A stretch of DNA of 64,000 nt from the NCBI GenBank assembly GCA_002702065.1, contig NZXX01000001.1:248001-312000 (forward strand), given 5' to 3'. Shown in pieces: positions 33,994 to 42,107 of this stretch (positions are counted from its first letter, which is position 1; every line of letters begins with the position of its first letter). Source of the DNA: Anaerolineaceae bacterium. Lineage in GTDB: Bacteria; Chloroflexota; Anaerolineae; Aggregatilineales; Phototrophicaceae. Under the pieces are notes generated by a model. That model saw only the letters and a program-made list of their open reading frames with translations, was not told the origin of the DNA and made no database searches. The translations under genes were made by a program, and so were the position numbers.

Positions 33994-35830
33994 CAGACTC
34001 GCCCATCAGTTCCGACAGTCGATCTTTCAGGCGCTGGCGCTGGCGCCGGTACACATCGTGGTTGATCTGCCCCTGTTCGTGGGCTTCATCCAGCTCGGCA
34101 ATCTGCTGAATCAGCCCATCAATCAGCCGTTCATCGGATGCGCTGTCCGGCGATGATTTACCGCGCCGGTAGAAGAAGTACAACCCGGCCATGACCAGAC
34201 CGATCACGATGAGTGCCAGCCCGCCGACTGCCAGCAGATTGTTGGATGTAATCGTGCCGGGCTGCTCGATCTGAGCCGCTTCGGGGGCCGGGGCACCGCG
34301 CAGTTCGAAGCTCAGCGCTTCATCGGCGCCCAGTTGCAGGTTGCCGCCGTAACCCTTGAACGTGTTTTCACCGACCGTCTGCGGCCCAATTTCCTGAAAC
34401 GAGTCGCTGACCACGCTGAGTGTGTCCGGGCGCAGCAGCAGCCGCACCTGACCATCCAGTGCATAATTCAGCGGTTGCTCGATAATAGCGTCGCCTTCAT
34501 AGGGCACCAGATAGACCAACTGAATCAGATGATCCTGGCCGGGCAGCACGGGCAGGGTATCGACAACGGTGGTCTGGTCTTCCGACACGACGAACCGTTC
34601 CTGATCGTTGGGGAATCCAATCACCGTTGACCCTGGTGGCAGGCTGATCACCACCGACGCGAACTGGCCTTCGAGCACTTCATCGCTGGTGCTGTAAAAG
34701 CGGTCCGATGTGTTCTGGAAGTTGAGGACCTGCACCACCTGCACGCCATTGCCGACCGCCGTTAGCTGGTTGACAATGCCGCTGATGGTGATGACGCCGG
34801 GGTCTTCCGTCGGTTCATAAATAGTGACGGGCAGTTCCAGTGGGTTGCTGGTGCCGCGTACAAAATCGCTGATAAAGCGGCTGTTCTGATAATCGACGGC
34901 AACGGCGTAGGAGAAGGTTGGGTCGATCTCGATATTCTCGAACTGATAATGCCCATCAGCATCGGTTGTGGTTGGCATGGGTTCCATCGGCGCAAAGCTG
35001 CTGTCCCAGCGGAACAGGCGCACGGTGATGCCTTCGCCAGTGTTGACTCCGTCGGTCCCATTGGTGATCTGGCCGCTGATCACGCCGGTTTCCGCCTGAG
35101 CGACCGTTTCGGGTGTGCCGGTGGCTGGCACGTTGGGTGGCGCTGTCACCTGCGCTGCTGCCTGGGGTTGGGGGGGAGGCTGGCCGATGACATCCGCATT
35201 TTGCACTGTCCGCGTGCGCAGATAGGCAACGACCGCCCAGGCATCCTCATCTTCCGTAATCGATTCTGGCAGGGCTTCGCGCAGTTCGACATCGCTCGCC
35301 GATGCCATCGCTTGCAGATCGGTGATAGCCCCGATGTCCGGCAGGGCGTCGCAGTTCTCATCGCAGTTGGCAGCCCAGATTGTTTCGCCCGCTGCGATCT
35401 GATCGGCGGTGTAGTGCATGGTGTAGGTGTATAACGCGACATCCCAGCGCTGCTGCGCGCTCAGCGAATCGCCCCAGGGCGGCATCAATTGTTCGAGACG
35501 GCCATTGGTGATGGTATCGAACCAGTCCTGTGGCGACTGCGCACGGGCGGTAATCGGCTGGGTGAAGTTCCCCGGATCACCAACCTGGCCAGCCAGCACC
35601 AGTTCGCCATCGCCGGCACCGCTTGCCCCATGACACCGCGTACAGTTCTCGGCAAAGATCAACGACCCGGCGTTCAGGTCTGGCGGCTGAAGCGGCGCGC
35701 TGACCTGGGTTGGCGCAACGGTGCGCGGGGGAATCGTCGCGGCAATTTCTGGTTCGCCACCAAGCCCGGTGCAGGCTGCCAGCAAAAAGGCGGCGATAAG
35801 GGGCGCTAAACGCAGTGAAACAGATGACAT
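33986..35830 (-). CDS. Lipoprotein: cytochrome c, Cna-B-like region, membrane helix and CcmI-like tail
   Basis: 614 residues from ATG at 35830 (AAGGA upstream; lipobox LLAAC with Cys20). A class I c-type haem site CTRCH (63-67) with candidate Met ligand in LMPPWG (116) is followed by a second cytochrome-like stretch whose haem motif has decayed to CDENCD (156-161). After a Pro-rich linker, a carboxypeptidase-regulatory/Cna-B-like domain (about 240-340) and another beta domain (about 350-540) follow. Then come one membrane helix (about 555-577) and a basic coiled tail (QQIAELDEAHEQGQINHDVY) resembling CcmI cytoplasmic segments. Overlap with ccmA and the gap to the CcmI-like gene put it inside the ccm operon, perhaps as a haem-ligation scaffold. 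That role is inference. Confidence 0.8.
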   Translation of the reverse strand: MSSVSLRLAPLIAAFLLAACTGLGGEPEIAATIPPRTVAPTQVSAPLQPPDLNAGSLIFAENCTRCHGASGAGDGELVLAGQVGDPGNFTQPITARAQSPQDWFDTITNGRLEQLMPPWGDSLSAQQRWDVALYTYTMHYTADQIAAGETIWAANCDENCDALPDIGAITDLQAMASASDVELREALPESITEDEDAWAVVAYLRTRTVQNADVIGQPPPQPQAAAQVTAPPNVPATGTPETVAQAETGVISGQITNGTDGVNTGEGITVRLFRWDSSFAPMEPMPTTTDADGHYQFENIEIDPTFSYAVAVDYQNSRFISDFVRGTSNPLELPVTIYEPTEDPGVITISGIVNQLTAVGNGVQVVQVLNFQNTSDRFYSTSDEVLEGQFASVVISLPPGSTVIGFPNDQERFVVSEDQTTVVDTLPVLPGQDHLIQLVYLVPYEGDAIIEQPLNYALDGQVRLLLRPDTLSVVSDSFQEIGPQTVGENTFKGYGGNLQLGADEALSFELRGAPAPEAAQIEQPGTITSNNLLAVGGLALIVIGLVMAGLYFFYRRGKSSPDSASDERLIDGLIQQIAELDEAHEQGQINHDVYRRQRQRLKDRLSELMGESDE

Positions 35831-35899
35831 GCCGGTGTCCTTCGGGTGAGGCGCTGAACGGAGTATGGCTGGATTCGCGCCGATATGACGGGTTTGCAT

Positions 35900-36304
35900 T
35901 TATTGCGCAGATTTCGCGGCCTTGCGCCGGGCAGCGATTGCGGCTTCGATCGCGTCATCAATCGCTTCGTCCACGCTGGCTTCGTCAGTCTGCATGGCAT
36001 CCGGGATCACGCTGTGATCTTCCAGCGCGTCGAGCGTCCGCAGCACCTGCACACCGCGCAGCATCCAGTCTTCGCGTTCGGCGGCATAATCGGCGTCGGG
36101 CATCTTGCCGGTGGCGTGATCTTCATCCAGATCGCGCACATTGGTCAGCACGCGCTCGTAATAGACCAGCAGGCGTTCTTTCTGCATCTGGATATGCAGG
36201 GTATCGCCCGTATCAGCGCTGCCTTTACGCAGCAGCGGCATAGCGATGAACAGCGACGTGAGCGCAATCAGGATTAAAAATGTGACCAGCCCGGCAATAC
36301 TCAT
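35900..36304 (-). CDS. CcmI-like small membrane protein
   Basis: 134 residues: one N-terminal membrane helix (about 4-24) and a cytoplasmic charged coiled coil (QMQKERLLVYYERVLTNVRD) like the short CcmI/CycH N-terminal module, but without the TPR half. It lies 3 bp downstream of the ccmG-like gene and 69 bp upstream of the cytochrome fusion gene. In proteobacteria CcmI delivers apocytochrome. Here only the membrane-proximal part exists, so equivalence is a guess from position and shape. Confidence 0.6.
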   Translation of the reverse strand: MSIAGLVTFLILIALTSLFIAMPLLRKGSADTGDTLHIQMQKERLLVYYERVLTNVRDLDEDHATGKMPDADYAAEREDWMLRGVQVLRTLDALEDHSVIPDAMQTDEASVDEAIDDAIEAAIAARRKAAKSAQ

Positions 36305-36307
36305 GGG

Positions 36308-36877
36308 TTACACTCCCAGAAGGTCGTCAATAATCGCGCTCAGGTCGGCTTCGTTGGTGGGCGCAAAGATAAACTTGGCGATGTTGCCGTCCTGATCCAC
36401 GACGAAGGTTTCCGGCACGCCCTGGATGTTGTAGCGGTCCGAAATGATTGTGCCCCGGTCTGGTCCATTGGCGTACGTCATGCCAAATTCGTCCATGAAT
36501 GCCAGGGCATTGGTGTCGGTGTCGGTATAGGCCACGCCGATGACTTCCACCCCCTGACCCTGATAGCGTTCGTGGATGCGTTGCAAATCAGGCGCTTCGA
36601 GGCGGCACGGGCCGCACCAGCTCGCCCAGAAATTGACCACCACCACTTTGCCGCGCAGGTCCGACAGGCGAATATCCTGCCCATCATAGGTGGTTAATTC
36701 AAAGTCAGGCGCAGGCCCGGCGGTAGGTTGCGTCTGGTTGCGCTGCACCAGCGCCCAGCCAAATACAGCGACCACCGCCAGAATGCCAACCAGCAGCACG
36801 ATGGAGCCAGGGCCCAAGCCGCCCCGGCGTGGCACCGGTTGTTCTTCATTCAGTAATGGGATATTCGCGTCGGTCAT
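36308..36877 (-). CDS. ccmG: Thioredoxin-like thiol reductant CcmG/ResA
   Basis: 189 residues. A membrane anchor (about 26-45) leads to a periplasmic TlpA/ResA-type thioredoxin fold with active site WASWCGPC and cis-Pro loop VQGVPETFV. It keeps the haem-binding cysteines of apocytochrome c reduced. It sits between ccmH and the CcmI-like gene. The longer N-terminal cytoplasmic stretch (about 25 residues) is unremarkable. Confidence 0.92.
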   Translation of the reverse strand: MTDANIPLLNEEQPVPRRGGLGPGSIVLLVGILAVVAVFGWALVQRNQTQPTAGPAPDFELTTYDGQDIRLSDLRGKVVVVNFWASWCGPCRLEAPDLQRIHERYQGQGVEVIGVAYTDTDTNALAFMDEFGMTYANGPDRGTIISDRYNIQGVPETFVVDQDGNIAKFIFAPTNEADLSAIIDDLLGV

Positions 36878-36897
36878 GTTTTTTACCTGAATAACCG

Positions 36898-37407
36898 TTA
36901 ACGGCGTGCGGTCAGATCAGCTTCGATACGGCTGCGATAATAGTCATCGTCTTTGGCAGATGACTGGGGCGCAGTCGATGCGGCGGTGTTGGTTGGGCCG
37001 GTGCGCCAGCGCAGCAGCACATACCCGGCAGCCAGTACGGCGATCAACCCCAGCACCCAGGGCGTAACCAGCGACAGGGCACGCAGCATCGGGTCCTGCG
37101 GGGTGCCGACGACACGTTCGCCGTAGCGCTGAACAAAATCGTTGATGACGGCCTGTTCGTTCATGCCGCTGGCAAGCTGAGTCCGAATTTCCTCGCGCCA
37201 TTCCTGGCACGCCAGTGTCGGGCAGACATCCAGCGGAATATTCTCGCACACCGGGCAGTATAATTGCTCGGCCACGGCGTTGACCTGATCATCGGTAATG
37301 GTGGTTTCCTGTGCCTGCATGGGCAGAACAAGCGTCAGGATGAGCAGGTTGAACAGAAGCGCGGCAATCGAGCGTCGAGTGCCCTTTCCAATCGCTATGT
37401 TGATCAT
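36898..37407 (-). CDS. ccmH: Cytochrome c biogenesis protein CcmH (unusual Cys pattern)
   Basis: 169 residues from ATG at 37407, which overlaps the ccmF stop as ATGA; earlier in-frame starts lie inside ccmF. Signal/anchor (about 12-30), then LYCPVCENIPLDVCPTLACQ, the redox CxxC with two further cysteines nearby (four in 15 residues). A C-terminal membrane helix (about 111-131) follows. Classic CcmH has only LRCxxCQ. The extra cysteines could form a second disulphide pair. It receives electrons from CcmG and acts on the CxxCH of apocytochrome c. Confidence 0.9.
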   Translation of the reverse strand: MINIAIGKGTRRSIAALLFNLLILTLVLPMQAQETTITDDQVNAVAEQLYCPVCENIPLDVCPTLACQEWREEIRTQLASGMNEQAVINDFVQRYGERVVGTPQDPMLRALSLVTPWVLGLIAVLAAGYVLLRWRTGPTNTAASTAPQSSAKDDDYYRSRIEADLTARR

Positions 37408-39476
37408 GCGGATGCCCTCATCCGGCGATTCTTCATGCGTTCCTCTACCCGCAACACAGCCGGTTCGGTCGGCCAGGCGGCGATAAATGTGCCGAGGATC
37501 AGCACCAGGCCACCCCACCAGACCAGGTTCACCAGCGGGTTGATAAATACCTTAAACGTCGCGGTGCTGTGGCTGACTTCCTCCCAGCCAACCAGCAGGA
37601 CGTAGAAGTCGTTTTCGAGCGTGCTGTGCGCCCCGGCAATGGTCATGGGCTGCTGTGGGTAGACATCGATGCGCGGGCGCAGCTGGGCGACCTGCTGGCC
37701 GTTGCGCAGTACGGATACGTCAGCGATCTGCATCAGGCGGCCATCGGTGGCGACGGCTTCGGTAAAGTCGTCGTAGCGCAGTTGATAATTGTCGATGGTC
37801 AGGGTTTCGCCCAGGCCAATCGTCCGCTGCGTTTCCTGCTGGAACAGCGTACTGCCGATGACGCCAATGCCGATAATCGTGATGCCCAGATGAACGATAT
37901 AACCGCCATAACGCCGCCGGTTGCGGCCAAACAGAGCGACCACCGCACGCGGCCAGCTTTCGTTGAGGGTGCGCACCCGGGCCGATGCGCCGCGCCAGAT
38001 TTCGTGCAGCGCCACAAACCCGGCCAGGTTCACCAGCCCATAGGCAAACATGGCGCCGGGGTCAGACATGCCACCGACGACGAACACGATCAGCGACAGC
38101 AGCGTGAGCACCAGCGGCACGATCAGCGACCGCCCCAGACGGCGCAGTGATGTTGTGCCCCAGGCGGATAGCGGCGCAATCCCCATTAACAGGTACAGCG
38201 CGGCAAACAGTGGTGGGGTCACCCGCATGAAATAATCCGTCCCCAGGGTGATATTCACATCGAGGAACAGTTCGGAGATAATCGGCGCGCCGAAGCTGCC
38301 CCAGAAAATGGCGAGAAACAGCGCGATAAAAATGACGTTGTTGACGACAAACAGCGACTCGCGGCTGAGCAGATTGGCGAATTGATGATCATCTTGCAGT
38401 TCACCCCGGTTTCTGCGCCATAGCAGCATCGCCACCGAAATGAGGGTGATGATGCCCCAGAAAGCGAACATCGGGAAACCGATCTGGCTGCGGGCGAAAC
38501 TGTGCACGCTTTCGATCAGGCCGCTGCGGGTAGCAAACGTGCCGAAGATCACCGCCGAAAATGTGCCGATCACCAGGAACATATTCCACAGCTTCAGCAT
38601 CCCGCGTTTTTCCTGGATCATCACGCTGTGCAGGAAGGCTGTACCGATCAGCCAGGGCAGAAACGCCGCATTTTCGACCGGGTCCCAGCCCCAGTAGCCA
38701 CCCCAGCCAAGCACATCATAGGCCCAGCGACCACCGAGGATCAGCCCCAGACTGAGGAATAGCCAGGCCACCAGCGCCCAGCGGCGGGTCGCCTTGATCC
38801 AGTTGGTCGACAGGTCGCCCGATGCCAGCGCCGCCATCGCAAAGGCGAAGGGAATGACAAAGCCGACGAAACCCAGATAGAGCATCGGCGGATGAATAAT
38901 CATGCCGAAGTGACGCAGCAGCGGGTTGAGGCCGTTGGCGGTTTGCGCCAGTCGTGTCGCTGCCGGAGCCACCGCATTGGCCGGGATCAGCGCGGTTTGC
39001 ACCACTTCATTGTTGCCGACGATCCAGTACCGTTCGAAGGGGTTTTCCAGAAACAGCGACAGGCCGATAAAGAAGGCGAGGGTTGCCATTGTGTAGGCGA
39101 TCACCCAGGGCATCAACCGGCGCTGTGGCCGCCAGTTGAGCACCAGCGCCCCCACGCTGAACAGGCTCATCAGCAGCGACCAGAACAAGATGGAACCTTC
39201 CTGTGATCCCCACAGCGCCGTGATCCGGTAGAAAACCGGCGTGTTGGGGTTGGTCACGGACCAGACATAGCTTATCTGGTACTGCTGGTTGATGAGGGCG
39301 ATCAGCAGCGAACCACTCGACAGCAGCAGCAGCGGCAGGGTCAGCAGGGCGGCATTGCGCGCGCTGTGCACCCAGTTGTCGTTGTGCTTGCGTCCACCAT
39401 AGACCGCTGCAACAACCGCATAGATCGCGGCCACAAAGGCCAGAAACAGAGCGATAAATCCAACTTCTGCCAGCAT
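37404..39476 (-). CDS. ccmF: Haem lyase subunit CcmF
   Basis: 690 residues, about 14 membrane helices. The WWD motif is GWGGYWGWDPVENAAF (near 245-260), with conserved His residues in MIIHPPMLYLG and TAFLHSVMIQEKRG. The large periplasmic C-terminal domain is of typical length. CcmF takes haem from CcmE and, with CcmH, joins it to the CxxCH of apocytochromes. It follows ccmE by 6 bp and is coupled to ccmH by a 4-bp overlap. Confidence 0.96.
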   Translation of the reverse strand: MLAEVGFIALFLAFVAAIYAVVAAVYGGRKHNDNWVHSARNAALLTLPLLLLSSGSLLIALINQQYQISYVWSVTNPNTPVFYRITALWGSQEGSILFWSLLMSLFSVGALVLNWRPQRRLMPWVIAYTMATLAFFIGLSLFLENPFERYWIVGNNEVVQTALIPANAVAPAATRLAQTANGLNPLLRHFGMIIHPPMLYLGFVGFVIPFAFAMAALASGDLSTNWIKATRRWALVAWLFLSLGLILGGRWAYDVLGWGGYWGWDPVENAAFLPWLIGTAFLHSVMIQEKRGMLKLWNMFLVIGTFSAVIFGTFATRSGLIESVHSFARSQIGFPMFAFWGIITLISVAMLLWRRNRGELQDDHQFANLLSRESLFVVNNVIFIALFLAIFWGSFGAPIISELFLDVNITLGTDYFMRVTPPLFAALYLLMGIAPLSAWGTTSLRRLGRSLIVPLVLTLLSLIVFVVGGMSDPGAMFAYGLVNLAGFVALHEIWRGASARVRTLNESWPRAVVALFGRNRRRYGGYIVHLGITIIGIGVIGSTLFQQETQRTIGLGETLTIDNYQLRYDDFTEAVATDGRLMQIADVSVLRNGQQVAQLRPRIDVYPQQPMTIAGAHSTLENDFYVLLVGWEEVSHSTATFKVFINPLVNLVWWGGLVLILGTFIAAWPTEPAVLRVEERMKNRRMRASA

Positions 39477-39482
39477 GATCGG

Positions 39483-40022
39483 TCAGACTTCCGGATTGGC
39501 TATTGATTGATCGGGTCCCGCTTCTTCATAGCGGCTGGGGCACTTGAGCAGCAGGCTGCTGGCATAGAAGACGCCATCTTCGCCAAGTTCGCCTTCGAGA
39601 ATAGCCTGGGCTTCGTGCTGGAGCAGGTCGGGCTTGACCTGATTTTCGACCACGATAGCGAGGCGTGTGCTGCCTTCATCTTCAGCCGCGATGTGCAGCG
39701 CCTCTGCCAGATTGTCAAACTCGGCTGGGAGGTTGGCAACCGTAAATTCGATCCGCAGCGTTTCGGCGTCATAGACAATTGATTCGCCCAGGACCACACC
39801 GGAGATGCGTACCGGTTGGCCGACGTATTCCGGGTTATCGACAACTTCATCAATGGTAATGAAATAGCGTGCGCCCGTGGCGGTACCAGAGATGATTAAA
39901 TAGGCCACAGCCGCCAGAATCAGCACGCCGCCGACGATAAACTTCATCCGATCGGCACTGCGCGTGCCTCGCCGAAGTTGCTCCGCTGCCGTGGACGATT
40001 TTTCCCAGGTAGCTTGCGCCAT
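39483..40022 (-). CDS. ccmE: Haem chaperone CcmE, CxxxY variant
   Basis: 179 residues from ATG at 40022 (GGAGGAG upstream). One N-terminal membrane helix (about 28-46), then an OB-fold domain. The haem-attachment motif, normally HxxxY in KHDENY, is here CPSRY with Cys161 and Tyr165, read directly from the codons TGC and TAT. Cysteine-type CcmE proteins are known from some archaea and sulphate reducers. It is first in the ccm operon. Confidence 0.92.
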   Translation of the reverse strand: MAQATWEKSSTAAEQLRRGTRSADRMKFIVGGVLILAAVAYLIISGTATGARYFITIDEVVDNPEYVGQPVRISGVVLGESIVYDAETLRIEFTVANLPAEFDNLAEALHIAAEDEGSTRLAIVVENQVKPDLLQHEAQAILEGELGEDGVFYASSLLLKCPSRYEEAGPDQSIANPEV

Positions 40023-40488
40023 GTGTTTTAATCTCCTCCCGGCAAAGGCCGGTTGATCACACTTGTTTACACGGATGTTTTGTCTGTATGGTCGGAAGTG
40101 CCCATCTGTGCCACTATTGAAGACGATTTTGGTCTTGCATGCCAGTGACAACCATCACCCGGCAAACAGGACACAAATCTTGTAAACCACCAATCGACCC
40201 GCCACGACCACTGACACCTGTTTATGTGTGATTTTACCCTGAAATAGGGCAGAAGCACAGACGATTAAGGCGTTACTCAGGTAACGCTTCCATCGACTGT
40301 AGGCACTTTTTCGATTTTGCAGGAGGCAAACGGGAAGTTGGAAGATAATCGGCTTAATCTGGAATGAAATGTGGTTTCCAGATTATTTCATGGGAATGGC
40401 CATATGCTCAAAAACAGGAGCACCTTTTTGCCGGTCTACAGATGGTGCGTGCAATGGGCTATGGTGCTTCTTCGTATGCAGTTTGAGT
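40023..40488. other. Intergenic region between ccmE and the 78-residue membrane-protein gene
   Basis: No gene is supported here. It holds a perfect hairpin GCGTTAC/GTAACGC with 4-base loop (40270-40287) and a 10-bp inverted repeat TAATCTGGAA/TTCCAGATTA (40355-40385). Neither has a strong T-run. They separate the cytochrome genes from the ccm operon and could be a partial terminator or an mRNA-processing site, with the ccm promoter in the remainder. Confidence 0.5.
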
Positions 40489-40725
40489 TTACGAGGATAC
40501 TGTCTCGTCTGTTTCCGACTGGAAATTATCGCGTGCCATCATGGCCCCGCCGACGACAATAATGGCCCCGGCACCGAGCAGAAAAATAAGCGTGCTGATT
40601 CCCGGTGCTGCGGATTGCATTTCTGCGGCAGCAGGTTCTTCTTCCTGTGCCATTAACCCTATGGGAGCCGCCAGAAGCAGAGACGCGAGCAGGCCAGCCA
40701 TCAGCAAGTGTTTCAGATTTTGCAT
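40489..40725 (-). CDS. Small membrane protein downstream of the dihaem cytochrome c
   Basis: 78 residues with AAGGAG 6-7 bp before ATG. Signal-like helix (about 7-26) and a second helix (about 44-63), with an acidic C-terminus. No Cys, so it does not bind haem covalently. Position between the cytochrome genes and ccm suggests an accessory subunit of the bc-type complex, but this is only contextual. It could equally be a secreted single-span protein. Confidence 0.65.
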   Translation of the reverse strand: MQNLKHLLMAGLLASLLLAAPIGLMAQEEEPAAAEMQSAAPGISTLIFLLGAGAIIVVGGAMMARDNFQSETDETVSS

Positions 40726-40848
40726 CCTGTTCTCCTTTTTTGCAGCATTGCAGCGTTCATAGTTTGATTCTAGCGCATCTTGACGAAATCAACACAAAAG
40801 CCTCCAGCAGATTTGCCAGAGGCTTCTGATTGTGTCAACGAACGCCCA

Positions 40849-42090
40849 TTAATTTGCCAGCGGGTCTGGCCCGTCCTGGCTTTCCAGGTAGGCGATGATG
40901 TCGGCCAATGATTGAGCATCGAGCCGTGTGCCGAAGTCCTGCGGCATCGCGTTGGCCGGGTAGCCGGGCGAAATGTAGGCATTTGGCACCAAAATGCTCT
41001 CGACCAGGTAATGCCGTTCGGTGTAGTCCGCCAGCGCCGGGTCTTGCAGCCGGGTTTCGGTGACACGGGTATAGGTGCCATCGGTTGGCGGCGCAATCGA
41101 CGCGTTGTTGTGGCAGGATGAACACGCCAGCGAGCCGGTGTAGAGTGTCTGGCCATTGTTCGGGTCACCCGTCAGGCCGTCCAGTTCTTCGACCACCGCA
41201 GCGACCGTATCGTCGATGGTCTGGCGCTGATCCGGTACTTCGGCAGCCTGAATACCGGAGACTTCCGGCGCGACGCTCTCGACATCAGAGGCCCCACCTT
41301 CAGCCGGAACTTTGGCAAACTGCTGAACCGCGAGCAGATCTTCAATGGTCCAGGTGCGTTCTGCACCCCAGTTCATGACGTAGTTGGTCAGGTCTTGCAG
41401 TTGGTCCTGACGCAGCGGACCGCCCGCCGTCTGTGACCAGGCAGGCATGGGTTCCGGCCAGTAGCTCTTGCTGACAGGCCGTCCCGATACCAGGGTGGTC
41501 AGCACGAAGGCGTCCAGCGTACCGCCCCAGTCAAGCTGCGACAGGCGGCTGGGATCTTCAGGATCATAGCCCCGGTCGATAGCGGCTTGCAACTGGCTTT
41601 GCAGTGACTGGCGCTCGGTTTCTTTGGCGGCGATCATTTCGTCGATAGCCACCAGCGGGTCTTCGCCATATTCTTCGGTGTAGGTGACAAGCAGGGCTTC
41701 CAGATCGTCGGTATCTTCGTCGTCGCCCGCTTCGGCTTCACCGCTGAGCACCGCCTGAATATGCGTGATATTCTGCTGTGCCGCTTCCAGTGAGGCGATG
41801 TCCGCATCAATGCCGGCGAAGAAGTCGATGCCAAACAGATGTGGGTTATTCAGCGCAGGAGCACGTCCCGACCCCAGTCCTTGCGGGCCGTGACATTCCG
41901 CGCAGTTATTAGCGAACAGTTCAGCGCCTTTTTCTACAGATCGCGCCAAGTGCTGCTCCGAAAAAGCTTCCATTCGGCCAGGTTCGTTGATAGCAACCCA
42001 GCCGATGAGAACCATAGACGCCAGAAACATGGTGATTCCAACGAGGACGCGGTTCTCAATTCTGTCGATAAGCAATCGTTGCAGGTTCAA
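40849..42090 (-). CDS. Membrane-anchored dihaem cytochrome c with coiled-coil insertion
   Basis: 413 residues. N-terminal anchor (about 14-35), first haem motif CAECH (63-67), second CSSCH (333-337). The first domain is interrupted at about 95-190 by an acidic, Gln-rich insertion with coiled-coil character before a candidate Met ligand (EPMPAW, about 225). It is third in the Rieske-cyt b-cyt c operon, 17 bp after cytochrome b, and probably carries electrons from the Rieske/b core to a terminal acceptor. Confidence 0.92.
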   Translation of the reverse strand: MNLQRLLIDRIENRVLVGITMFLASMVLIGWVAINEPGRMEAFSEQHLARSVEKGAELFANNCAECHGPQGLGSGRAPALNNPHLFGIDFFAGIDADIASLEAAQQNITHIQAVLSGEAEAGDDEDTDDLEALLVTYTEEYGEDPLVAIDEMIAAKETERQSLQSQLQAAIDRGYDPEDPSRLSQLDWGGTLDAFVLTTLVSGRPVSKSYWPEPMPAWSQTAGGPLRQDQLQDLTNYVMNWGAERTWTIEDLLAVQQFAKVPAEGGASDVESVAPEVSGIQAAEVPDQRQTIDDTVAAVVEELDGLTGDPNNGQTLYTGSLACSSCHNNASIAPPTDGTYTRVTETRLQDPALADYTERHYLVESILVPNAYISPGYPANAMPQDFGTRLDAQSLADIIAYLESQDGPDPLAN

Positions 42091-42107
42091 TTTCTATCCC
42101 CGTCCCG

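Noticed and set aside
37404..37518. Longer CcmH start inside ccmF
   Set aside because: The ATGA overlap at 37404-37407 and the signal sequence fit the shorter start.
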